Positions 17,115-25,400 of a stretch of DNA of 38,026 nt are shown here, piece by piece (within the stretch, counting starts at the first letter, position 1; each line of letters begins with the position of its first letter). The DNA is from an uncultured Spartobacteria bacterium. Its GTDB lineage: Bacteria > Verrucomicrobiota > Verrucomicrobiia > Chthoniobacterales > UBA6821. Below the pieces are notes generated by a model. That model was not told the origin of the DNA. It saw only the letters and a program-made list of their open reading frames with translations, and ran no database searches. The translations under genes were made by a program, and so were the position numbers. The stretch lies in assembly GCA_903913785.1 (NCBI GenBank), contig CAIWMF010000021.1, positions 1 through 38,026 on the forward strand. Direction: 5' to 3'.

Positions 17115-17136
17115 CTCCTTGTCTCATCACAAGGAG
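17115..17136 (+). promoter_or_regulatory. rplT: Hairpin sequestering the rplT Shine-Dalgarno sequence
   Basis: CTCCTTGT (17115-17122) pairs perfectly over 8 bp with ACAAGGAG (17129-17136) across a 6-nt loop. The second arm contains AAGGAG, the rplT ribosome binding site, 10 nt before the ATG at 17147. This is the clearest Shine-Dalgarno sequence in the window and it is fully inside the stem, which suggests translation is controlled by opening the hairpin. Autogenous control by L20 is known in other bacteria; its use here is inference. Confidence 0.6.
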
Positions 17137-17146
17137 AAAATAAACA

Positions 17147-17530
17147 ATGCCTAGAGCCACTAATTCACCAGCTAGTCGCGCACGTCGTAAGCGAGTTATC
17201 GACGAAGCCGCTGGTTATCGCGGTCGTCGTTCCAAACTTTTCCGTTATGCCAAGGATGCGCGGATGAAGGCCAAGTATTGGGCCTACCGTGACCGTAAAA
17301 CACGCAAGCGTAATGTTCGTGCCCTTTGGATCACGCGTCTCAACGCTGCCGTGCGTGCTCAATCCCTCAACTACAATCGTTTTATTGAAGGGTTAAAAGC
17401 CGCTAATATCTTACTTGATAGAAAAGTTCTCTCCGATATTGCACTCACTGATGAGAAGACTTTTCTTGAGATTGTTGGCAAGGTAAAAGCTGCACTAGCT
17501 GCCAAAAACAGTCTGGTAACTCCCTGCTAA
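17147..17530 (+). CDS. rplT: 50S ribosomal protein L20
   Basis: L20 binds 23S rRNA early in large-subunit assembly and, in several bacteria, represses its own operon. The 127-residue protein shows the family core: AAGYRGRRSKLFRYAKDAR and KARYWAYRDRK-like KAKYWAYRDRKTRKRNVRAL, then WITRLNAAVRAQSLNYNRFI. Its start follows an AAGGAG ribosome binding site held in a hairpin. It is followed by a small Phe-rich ORF and pheS-pheT, the classical rpmI-rplT-pheST order. Confidence 0.96.
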   Translation: MPRATNSPASRARRKRVIDEAAGYRGRRSKLFRYAKDARMKAKYWAYRDRKTRKRNVRALWITRLNAAVRAQSLNYNRFIEGLKAANILLDRKVLSDIALTDEKTFLEIVGKVKAALAAKNSLVTPC

Positions 17531-17587
17531 TAATTGATCGAGAGCTTGTGGTGAAGTCTTTTTCTTCGCTTGTCAACGTGAGAGAAA

Positions 17588-17731
17588 ATGATCTTTCACA
17601 ATTGGATCACCTTTTTGGATGCTTCTAGTGGAGGGATTCGCGATCTCTGCCTGAGCACCGTCGTGTTTTTTTCTCTTGGCTTTATACTTCAAACTACCGA
17701 TCCTCAGGCCCTTCTTGTTTCCTTCTTCTAA
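17588..17731 (+). CDS. Phe-rich 47-residue ORF abutting pheS, possible leader peptide
   Basis: An uninterrupted ATG-initiated frame ends with TAA two bases before the pheS ATG. Seven of its 47 codons are Phe, including two just before the stop (LLVSFF). A Phe-rich leader peptide (pheM) between rplT and pheS controls pheST by attenuation in Escherichia coli, so position and composition invite comparison. Against it, the sequence is T-rich, which inflates Phe by chance, the ORF is longer than pheM, and I find no clear terminator/antiterminator pair. Without function as a leader it could be a small membrane protein (CLSTVVFFSLGFILQ is hydrophobic). Confidence 0.35.
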   Translation: MIFHNWITFLDASSGGIRDLCLSTVVFFSLGFILQTTDPQALLVSFF

Positions 17732-17733
17732 GT

Positions 17734-18753
17734 ATGCAAGCTCTTATTGAACAACAGGAAAAAGAATCCCTAGCGGCCATTAGTTCCGCTTCCAATGACT
17801 CGGTCTTGCGTGAAGTTCGTCTCTTGTATCTTGGGAAGAGTGGCCTCATCTCTCGCATGAGCGAGCAGATGCGTGCTATTGCAAAGGAAGAACGTCCCAT
17901 CGTAGGCAAACTCCTCAACCACTGGCGAAGTTCTTTTACTCAGGTATTAGAAGCAAAAGAAAAAATATTCCGTGATCAAGCCGATGCTTTGTTGTTTGAA
18001 TCGCTCGATCCTACCTTGCCAGGCACCACTCGTTGTCAAGGTTCTTTGCATCCCCTAACGCTCTTAATTGATCGTGTGGTTGCCATTTATCGCCGCCTTG
18101 GTTTTGCAATGGCAGAAGGACCAGATATTGATTCTCCCTGGTATTGCTTTGATGCACTCAATACACCTGCTGATCATCCTGCGCGTAATGAGCAAGATAC
18201 TTTTTATCTTCCTGATGGACGTTTGCTGCGCACACATACCTCGACGGTACAAATTAGGGCCATGGAACAAGCCTTGCCACCACTACGGATTATTGTTCCT
18301 GGTTCTGCTTACCGCCGCGATGAGGTTGATGCGACCCATTTATCCCAATTTACTCAAATGGAGGTACTCTGCGTGGGTGAGGGAATAACGCTTGGTGATC
18401 TTAAAGGGACAGCAGAGTTTTTCTTCCGTGAGCTTTTAGGAGTGAACACAGAATGTCGATTTCGACCTCATTTTTTTCCATTTACAGAACCGAGTTTTGA
18501 AATTGATATTCGTTCTTCTCATCTTTCCAAGAAATGGCTTGAACTTGCTGGTTGCGGTATGGTTGATCCAGCAGTCTTTGAAGCGGTTAACCAAAAGCGT
18601 GGAGACCATGCCTATGACCCTGAAAAAATTTCCGGCTTTGCGTTTGGTTTTGGTCTCGATCGCTTGGTGATGATGCTCACTGGCATTGATGATATTCGCA
18701 TGCTGAGTGAAAACGACCTGCGCTTTTTAAAACGATTTACCGGGGAGTACTAG
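17734..18753 (+). CDS. pheS: Phenylalanine-tRNA ligase alpha subunit
   Basis: PheS is the catalytic subunit of the alpha2-beta2 enzyme that charges tRNA-Phe. The 339-residue protein has an N-terminal helical coiled-coil region (residues 1-95). The class II core follows: HPLTLLIDRVVAIYRRLGF (motif 1, from about 107), LRTHTSTVQIRAM, PGSAYRRDEVDATHLSQFTQ (motif 2, from about 188) and GFAFGFGLDRLVMM (motif 3, near 303). Length is normal. The start is the ATG at 17734, immediately after the Phe-rich small ORF. A small secreted protein gene intervenes before pheT. Confidence 0.96.
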   Translation: MQALIEQQEKESLAAISSASNDSVLREVRLLYLGKSGLISRMSEQMRAIAKEERPIVGKLLNHWRSSFTQVLEAKEKIFRDQADALLFESLDPTLPGTTRCQGSLHPLTLLIDRVVAIYRRLGFAMAEGPDIDSPWYCFDALNTPADHPARNEQDTFYLPDGRLLRTHTSTVQIRAMEQALPPLRIIVPGSAYRRDEVDATHLSQFTQMEVLCVGEGITLGDLKGTAEFFFRELLGVNTECRFRPHFFPFTEPSFEIDIRSSHLSKKWLELAGCGMVDPAVFEAVNQKRGDHAYDPEKISGFAFGFGLDRLVMMLTGIDDIRMLSENDLRFLKRFTGEY

Positions 18754-18757
18754 TACG

Positions 18758-19225
18758 ATGATGAAACCTCTTTTTTTTCTTCTCTTATTGCTTGTGCCTT
18801 TTATTTCTTTTTCCGCGCCAAGCAATGATGGACCTGAGGTAACTATTGACCTCAGACAAGATGGATTTTTCTCTATAAGAGAAGATATTGTTTTAGCAAC
18901 AGGGCAAGAATTTTATCTCCGTATCAAGAATCCACAAAACAAGTGGTACCTTGCAGGTGATTCTTATGACCCGAATGCTCTTAGGATAGAAATCAAGGAG
19001 GTCAATCATGCTGGATTCGATTTTCTGGGTAGTGCCATGAAGGTCTTGCTAGTAAGAGAGGATTGCGATGAGAATTTCCTAACGTATTATTTTAAGGCTG
19101 GCGATCATTCAACGAGCGTCAATGTCCGCTTTTATCAGGAGTATTACACGACAGGAAATCTCAGGGGAGAACCAACTCCACAAAAAAAATATTGTAATCC
19201 CTCTCTTCATATCACCATTGAGTGA
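18758..19225 (+). CDS. Small secreted protein between pheS and pheT
   Basis: The 155-residue product has a clear signal peptide (MMKPLFFLLLLLVPFISFSA, cleavage likely near residue 20) and a mature part predicted to be beta-rich, with two cysteines (EDC, KKYC) that could form a disulfide. I do not recognise it. GQEFYLRIKNPQNKWYLAG followed by a late VNVRFYQEY loosely recalls chagasin-type (I42) peptidase inhibitors, but the conserved NPTTGY motif is missing. It starts 4 bp after pheS and ends just before pheT, so it is co-transcribed with them. A secreted protein here is unusual. Confidence 0.7.
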   Translation: MMKPLFFLLLLLVPFISFSAPSNDGPEVTIDLRQDGFFSIREDIVLATGQEFYLRIKNPQNKWYLAGDSYDPNALRIEIKEVNHAGFDFLGSAMKVLLVREDCDENFLTYYFKAGDHSTSVNVRFYQEYYTTGNLRGEPTPQKKYCNPSLHITIE

Positions 19226-19236
19226 TCGCGTGCCTT

Positions 19237-21786
19237 ATGAAAATTTCTCTCTCGTGGCTTCACACTTATCTTAAAACGACTCAAAGCCCGCAAGAGCTTG
19301 CCGAAACGCTCACGCGTTCCGGGATTGAAGTCAAATCCATCATCTCTACTGGCTCAAACCTGAGCAATGTCGTCGCAGCTCAAATCCTCTCGAGCGACCC
19401 ACATCCCAATGCGGATCGTCTCAGTGTCTGTATCGTGGATGATGGGAGTGCTCACCAGCGTCAGATTGTCTGTGGTGCTAAAAATTATCATGTGGGAGAT
19501 AAGGTTCTCCTTGCGCTCCCCGGAGCCCTCCTTCCAGGAGGAATAAAAATTAAGATTGGTAAGCTACGTGGTGTGGAGAGCGAGGGAATGATGTGTAGTT
19601 CTCAAGAATTAGGTTTGGGTTCGGGGGCGAGTGGCCTTCATATCCTTCCAGCAGAGACGATTCTTGGCACAGAAGTGCAGGAGCTTTTCCCAAGTGATAC
19701 TATCTTAGAACTCGAAGTCACTCCGAACCGTCCTGACTGGCTAGGACATATTGGAGTTGCTCGTGAAGCGGCTGCTTTTGGGGCGGGAGAGTTAACCCGC
19801 ATATTTCATACTGATTCTGCTGCGGCTTGCGAACACCTGATGGATACTGCGTCAGCTTCGAATTGTTCCTCGGGCAGTATGAAACATACAGCCGTCGTCG
19901 CAATCCATCACCTTCCTTGTCACCATCAGGATTCGCGGCGCCTCGCTACAAACCAGTATGAAATATGCGGGTTAATAGAAAAACCACATATTTCTCCTTT
20001 ACTCTCTCATCAAGATTCTAGTGCTCCAAGAGTCATGGATGCCCATGCGTGCCCCTTTTATAGTGTGCGATTTTTCGATCTTATCCAGGTGAACCAGGTC
20101 TCTTCGTTGCTCTCGCGTCGCTTAGAATCCATAGGTGTAAGAAGTATCAATAATATTGTTGATATTGCTAACTATGTGATGATGGAAACAGGTCAGCCTT
20201 TGCATGCCTTTGATGCAAAAAAAATCCAGGGAATACTCACCGTTCGCTTTGCTAGGCAAGGGGAATCCTTGGAGGCTCTCGATGGGGTGACCTATCATCT
20301 TCGATCCTCTGATCTCATCATTGCTGATGAAAAGGGACCGCAAGCCTTAGCGGGTATTCTGGGTGGCATGGCTAGTGGTGTGAGAGAAAGCACGGAGTCG
20401 ATTTTACTAGAGAGTGCTGTTTTTAATCCTACCGTCATTCGCGCATCTGCTTGCTTTCATGGTATAAGAACGGATGCTTCTTATCGTTTTGAACGAGGGT
20501 CACATGCTGCACTTGCAAGTGAAGCCTTAGAACGTGCAACCTCACTGATCAAAGAATGCTCTCAAAATGTGGTCGTACATGAAGTCGCAGTGATTGGTTC
20601 GCTTCCTGCAGCAACGCTGCTGCCTCTTCGCTATGATCGCGTTCGTAGTCTCCTAGGTTTTTCTCTTAAGGATGAAGAGATCTCTTCATTACTCACAAAA
20701 ATAGGATGTACTCCCTGCGAGCATGGGTGGAGGATTCCATCGTGGCGTTTGGATCTCACACGTGAAGTGGATTTGATTGAAGAAATCATCCGTCTCTATG
20801 GAATTGAACGCATCTCTCCTCGATATTTTAGCATTCCCTCTGAGTCGAGCTTGGCTGATCGGCGCTATGATGGAATGATGTTACTACGTCGACGTCTCAT
20901 GGCTTCTGGTTTTTGTGAAGTACGCACGAGTGCCCTCGTGGCCCCGGAGGTCAGTGCGTTGCAGACGATCAGACTGCGTAATCCCATGGGAGAAGAGCAA
21001 TCTGTGTTACGCACAAGTCTCCTCCCAGGGCTCAAAGCAGTCATCGAGCATAACCTCTGTCAAGGAGCAAAGGGACTTAGAATCTTTGAAGTAGGAAAAG
21101 TCTTTGTCAAATGCGTGGAAAATACGAGCGCCCAAGAAGAATCCCTATCCCTAGCTCTCATCATGACAGGTGAGGCAGAGTCCTCTTCTTGGCGTGGCGG
21201 AGTTCGGCGCTCGCTCGATCTCTATGATCTTAAAGGAGCACTTGACGCCTTGCTTCCAGGGAAAATGACCTACCATCCCTCGGTGCGTCCATTGCCTGAG
21301 CCAATGGCTATTGCCATGGATCTCTTTTGTGATGATCACTATTGTGGCTACATTGGTTGCCTCTCTCCTGAGGAAGCGCGTAAATTTATGCTCAGCGGGC
21401 AAGATGATGTTCTCATTGTTGCGCAAGTCGAGCTCACTCCTCTTCTGCAAGCGCTCGATCATGGTGCCTGGAAGAAGGAAGGGCCCCTACCTATCTTTCC
21501 AAGTATGACACGTGATCTGGCCGTCGTTGTTGCAAAAAGCATCTCTTATCACGCTCTTGAACAAGCACTCCTTGCACAACAAGAACCATCTCTTAAGAAT
21601 ATCCTTCTCATTGATATTTTTACTGATCCTACAGGTGAAAAAATTTCAGCCCAACACAAGTCCTTAACCTTACAACTGACCTTTCAAGACGAACATCGAA
21701 CGTTAACAACTCAAGAAGTCAACATGATCTGTGAGCGGATGATTGTTGTGCTCAAAGAATCATTTGATCTTGCAATCCGTTCGTAA
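19237..21786 (+). CDS. pheT: Phenylalanine-tRNA ligase beta subunit with in-frame palindromic insert
   Basis: PheT carries tRNA binding and editing for the PheST enzyme. The frame opens at 19222 with GTG, but MKISLSWLHTYL at 19237 is the family start, giving 849 residues. Domains in order: the tRNA-binding OB fold (residues about 40-150, HPNADRLSVCIVDDG, GVESEGMMCS), then VTPNRPDWLGHIGVAREAAA at about 165. The B3/B4 editing domain follows the insertion, then B5 (ERISPRY region), the catalytic-like domain, and a C-terminal FDX-ACB anticodon-binding domain (FPSMTRDLAVVV...). Residues 186-246, LTRIFHTD...YEICGL, are foreign: a palindromic element placed in the linker before the editing domain. 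Without it the protein is about 789 residues, the usual size. The gene is essential elsewhere, so the insert must be tolerated or removed. Confidence 0.95.
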   Translation: MKISLSWLHTYLKTTQSPQELAETLTRSGIEVKSIISTGSNLSNVVAAQILSSDPHPNADRLSVCIVDDGSAHQRQIVCGAKNYHVGDKVLLALPGALLPGGIKIKIGKLRGVESEGMMCSSQELGLGSGASGLHILPAETILGTEVQELFPSDTILELEVTPNRPDWLGHIGVAREAAAFGAGELTRIFHTDSAAACEHLMDTASASNCSSGSMKHTAVVAIHHLPCHHQDSRRLATNQYEICGLIEKPHISPLLSHQDSSAPRVMDAHACPFYSVRFFDLIQVNQVSSLLSRRLESIGVRSINNIVDIANYVMMETGQPLHAFDAKKIQGILTVRFARQGESLEALDGVTYHLRSSDLIIADEKGPQALAGILGGMASGVRESTESILLESAVFNPTVIRASACFHGIRTDASYRFERGSHAALASEALERATSLIKECSQNVVVHEVAVIGSLPAATLLPLRYDRVRSLLGFSLKDEEISSLLTKIGCTPCEHGWRIPSWRLDLTREVDLIEEIIRLYGIERISPRYFSIPSESSLADRRYDGMMLLRRRLMASGFCEVRTSALVAPEVSALQTIRLRNPMGEEQSVLRTSLLPGLKAVIEHNLCQGAKGLRIFEVGKVFVKCVENTSAQEESLSLALIMTGEAESSSWRGGVRRSLDLYDLKGALDALLPGKMTYHPSVRPLPEPMAIAMDLFCDDHYCGYIGCLSPEEARKFMLSGQDDVLIVAQVELTPLLQALDHGAWKKEGPLPIFPSMTRDLAVVVAKSISYHALEQALLAQQEPSLKNILLIDIFTDPTGEKISAQHKSLTLQLTFQDEHRTLTTQEVNMICERMIVVLKESFDLAIRS
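19792..19975 (+). repeat. Palindromic element in frame inside pheT
   Basis: This is a 184-bp unit bounded by TTAA on each side, encoding 61 residues without a stop. The left arm (TCTGCTGCGGCTTGCGAACA type) is nearly identical to the left arm of the intergenic copy at 22170. The right arm after AGTATGaaaCATACAGCCG is of the other arm type. Deleting the element plus one TTAA restores a continuous reading frame (GAGELIEK). Confidence 0.95.
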
Positions 21787-21978
21787 TTTTCTCTACTCTG
21801 CGTAACCCTGTGGTGTTCGAGATACCGGTATTATTGCTCCCGAACCTATGTTAAATAGTACGGAAGCCTCAACCAGATGAGATCATGACATGCCTTCACT
21901 GGACTTCAGCGTTTCGATTGGCGGCATCCACCTTTTCCTTGCGGAACGGATTAGCATCCTTAACGGCATTGTGGGGTA
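21787..21978. other. Gap after pheT, possible gene remnant
   Basis: No complete gene is present. On the minus strand, from the element edge leftward, 25 codons ending HNAVKDANPFRKEKVDAANR and a TGA near 21900 look protein-like. On the plus strand a 35-residue frame starts at 21885. Either could be the stub of a gene cut by the 170-bp inverted-repeat element. I recognise neither. Confidence 0.3.
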
Positions 21979-22148
21979 CTAGAGTATTTTAAAAAGAGTT
22001 ATAGCATTGTTTGTGTGGCGTCCTGCGCTGCTCGCTTGCTCGAAGATTAGAGAATATATTGCCAAGTCTGCAAGAGCGGCTTCGACGGCTAGCTGTGTTC
22101 TCGTTCCTGGCACTTCACCCTGCTAGCACTCTTTTTAAAATGCTCTAG
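21979..22148. mobile_element. 170-bp inverted-repeat (MITE-like) element
   Basis: The two ends (21979-22006 and 22121-22148) are inverted copies of 28 bp matching at 25 positions, with cores TTTTAAAAAGAG and CTCTTTTTAAAA. The interior is not coding and shares nothing visible with the palindromic elements. Size and structure fit a miniature inverted-repeat transposable element. No other copy is seen in this window, so mobility is inferred from structure alone. Confidence 0.6.
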
Positions 22149-22164
22149 CCCGGATATTTCAAAT
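22145..22164 (+). repeat. Solo palindromic-element end
   Basis: CTAGCCCGGATATTTCAAAT is the CTAG-type terminus of the element family with no interior. Its CTAG overlaps the last bases of the 170-bp inverted-repeat element, and a full copy starts six bases later. Confidence 0.7.
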
Positions 22165-22169
22165 AAGCG

Positions 22170-22449
22170 TTAACCCGCATATTTCATACCGATTCTGCTG
22201 CGGCTTGCGAACACCTGATGGATACTGCGTCAGCTTCGAATGGCTCCTCGGGCAACACCAGTGCTCGGGAGAGCCTTGGGGTAGACTGCCGTAACCGTTA
22301 GGTTAGGGGGTCAGCCCGTAAGGGCGAGCCGAGCAGGTGCGAGCGAGTCAATATGGACTCATACAGCCGTCGTCAGACTTCATCGCTCGCCTTGCCCCAT
22401 CAGTCTTCGCTGCCTCCTCGTCACGATCAGTATGAAACATCCGGGTTAA
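22170..22449 (+). repeat. Long (280 bp) intergenic palindromic element
   Basis: Both termini and TTAA edges are intact. The left arm matches the pheT copy and the right arm matches the copy at 27701-27888. Relative to the 184-bp units it carries 96 extra bp (32 codons) including GTAGACTGCCGTAACC, a block also present in inverse orientation in the element at 36639. As it is intergenic, a stop codon in the otherwise open frame is tolerated. It ends 22 bp before the 1704-residue gene and could contribute its leader. Confidence 0.92.
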
Positions 22450-22471
22450 AGTTATTTTTTTCTTCTTCACA

Positions 22472-25400
22472 ATGTTTCAGTCTAGAAAAACCTCAAAAAA
22501 CCCCTCCTTTTTATTATTCCTTTTTTTGTGTGCTGCTTGGTTAGTACCTGCCAGAGCTAATAATATTGGGAGTGAAAAGCCTTTGTTAGCTAGTACACAG
22601 GATCCCATAACGACTCAGAGATATTGTGATTTTTTAAATACAAGCACTCTCCTGAATGAGGATTCTCTTACCGAAAAGGGGGAATCACTAGGTCACCTTG
22701 CAGTCGAATGCCTCTCTAATAATTTTTATGACGAGGAAATCTTGGGAGAGACAATCATTCGCATCGGTTTTCCTGAAAATTATCACTATGAATTGGCGTC
22801 ACTAAGAGCCATGGAGGGGTTGAGCTATTATGATATCTCTAGCTACTGCCGTTGGACAAAAAGAACGGATACATTACTTTCCTCTGCTATCGAGTTTTCG
22901 GCGAATGTGCCTCTCTCCAGCATTGATCGAGAGTTAAGATCAACACAAATTCACTCTTTCCTCAAACACGATGCCGTTGCGCAAAGTAGCACTTCTGAAA
23001 ATGAGGAGACATCATGGTCTTCTCCCTCCTATTTAGAGGAACTAGCCGGTCTGGCATTGCTTGTGGGTGGAGGATGCCTAGCTTCTCGCTACAATAGTTC
23101 GCCCAAATATCGTGGGCTCTCGCATCAGAATCAACAGGCATTTGATGCTATTGTGCAGGTGCATTATCCAGAATTTATTGTGAATAATATTGCTGTCGAA
23201 CCTTCTGCTGGCGTTGGCGTAGTATCAAGAACTAACTTTTCCCATGAATTCTCGCGTAACGGGTTCAGGAATATAGGGCATCAATTCTGTGATGTTACTC
23301 TAAACCCAGTGCTTTATCATCTTCCTTTAGAAATACGTCGTGATTGGAATGGGTCAAAAAAAATAGTTTTTGCTGACTGGAACGAGATAAATCCTCCAAA
23401 AAGTTATGATCTTCACGAGCAGTTTCAGAATGCACTAGGCATATTTGCTGATCATTTTCATGAATTTCAAGAAGCACAAAAGAGCGGACTCACTCCTTTC
23501 ATGATTCACGAGACGCTAACGCGTGTTGTGAGCACTCTTGATGCGTTCAAGGCATTTAAAAGTAGGCTCCATGATGCCCCTCAGATCAACAATTCGAGTT
23601 ATTTAAAGCAACTCTACTCAACATGGGATGATGCCACACAAAACTTATCTCTTAATGGAGCGGAGCTATCTTGTTCTCAGGAGATGTGTGAAGATATGCA
23701 GAATCTATTCACGCAGTACTGTGCATCTCAAGAAGAGAAAAACTTCCTGGAGCCACGTTCAGATCTAAAGTCAATACTTCCAAGGTTCTTAGAATACAGT
23801 ATTAAAGCACATGCTGATGTAGGCAAGAGTACCGCATTACAACACAAATCGGTGCTGTCTTCTAATAATAATAGACTCAAGGCGCTACCTCCGAATGAGG
23901 TAAATGATTTTTTTCAAGGAGAGCAGGATCATGTGTCTTATCTGCAAGACACACTCTCATCGCGCTTCAGTACACTTGGAGAATATAGGAGTGGTGCCAT
24001 TGCAAAGAATATTCGCTCCTCTTCTGCTGTAAGATATCAATGTCACTCTATTGAATTCTTAAATAAGGCTCTTGAGACCGTCCAGGCAATAGACACATCT
24101 TCCCTATTGAACAATGAGGCTAACTGCAGAAACAGATCAGACATTCTTACTCAACGCGATGAACTCCATAAGAATTTCATCACGAGACTGAAGAACATAT
24201 CAGAAGAATATAAAGAGCGAGCAAACCAGGAATACTGGATCGAGCAAAACTCTAGTAATCCATCTCATAATAATTCTTCCTTAGCGAGTGTCTCTCATGG
24301 AAGCGAGCGTTCATCTAGCATGACTTCTGTTAGTTCAAGCCTTTTCGGTAATTCTCAAGGGAGGGATGCTCTTCTCCATCGTTTAAAAGAGGCTGCAAAA
24401 CAAGAGGAGCTTGCTCTTGGGTACGCCAATCAAGGCTTGGCAGCAAGCTCAAATAAAGATCATATTAGTAGCTTGAGAGTAGATCTTTTAAGCAAGATGG
24501 CCGAGAATCATAAAGACGTGGCTGCTGCTATTTTAAAAGATAAACGCTCTGACATGAACGACTCTCCTCATGCTGGAAAAGTCGAGGATCGAGATGGCTT
24601 GCGGAGCCGCCCCAACCAAGACAACAACGAAAAAGTTTACACAAATATTATTGATTTGAGTCTGCTGGGCTGTCAGAAAAAACAACTAGAGTGTCTCAAC
24701 AAAGCTAGTGAAGCAGAAACTGCCGGTCTAAATACGAAACCTTTTCTTGACCAGGCAGAAGCATGGCAAAAAACAGCATTGGCCGCACAGAACGTACTTG
24801 AAGAAGAAAAAACGCAATATAGCAGAAGAGAGGATATTCACGATGAGCATCACCTGGATCCCTCAAGTAAAAGATGGTGGACTGTTTCTTCCAAGATTCT
24901 CAAAGAGCAAAAAACATTAACCCGTTATTACTATGACGATGCATTGGCTCTTTCAGGACAAGAGCCCCCCTTACAAAAGGCTCAACGTAGTAAGGCTATT
25001 GAGATGCAAAGGAAAGTTATTGCCTGTCTAAGCTCTTCTTGTATCAGCGGTCATAGCGAAAATCCCCAAGACTTAAAAAATGCGACCATGTATAGCGCTC
25101 TGGCAGATGAATTCCGTGCTTCTATCCCGGTAGAGCAAACATTATTAGCATTAGAATCCCAAAAAAACAGTTTAACCCGCATATTTCATACTGATCGTAA
25201 CGAGGAGGCTGCGAAGGCTGATGGGGTCAGTCAGACGAGCATTTTGACGCCGGGCTGTATGAGTCCATACCGCCCAAGTCACAATGTGAGTCTAACGCAA
25301 GATCCATCTGACTTCCCGGTCTCCGCAGGTGATCGGTGTGAAATATTCGGGTTAAGCCAAGAGAAAGCATATACGCACAATACATTACTAGGGAATCTTC

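Larger units (their letters stand above)
16817..17146. other. Unusually long rpmI-rplT gap with three inverted repeats
   Basis: No ORF is seen in these 330 bp. They hold a decayed palindromic-element remnant (16912-16968), a perfect 7-bp hairpin (17038-17058) and the rplT Shine-Dalgarno hairpin (17115-17136), listed separately. An additional rplT promoter is likely but cannot be placed. Confidence 0.5.

Noticed and set aside
18758-19225. Chagasin-type (I42) inhibitor assignment for the small secreted protein
   Set aside because: The diagnostic NPTTGY loop is missing, so the similarity is too loose for a call.
21805-21850. tRNA-like GTTCGAGATACC motif after pheT
   Set aside because: No acceptor, D or anticodon arm can be folded around it.
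22353-22544. 63-residue ORF beginning inside the 22170 element and running into the 1704-residue gene
   Set aside because: It is the element's right arm read through its centre, then an out-of-frame shadow of the signal peptide region.
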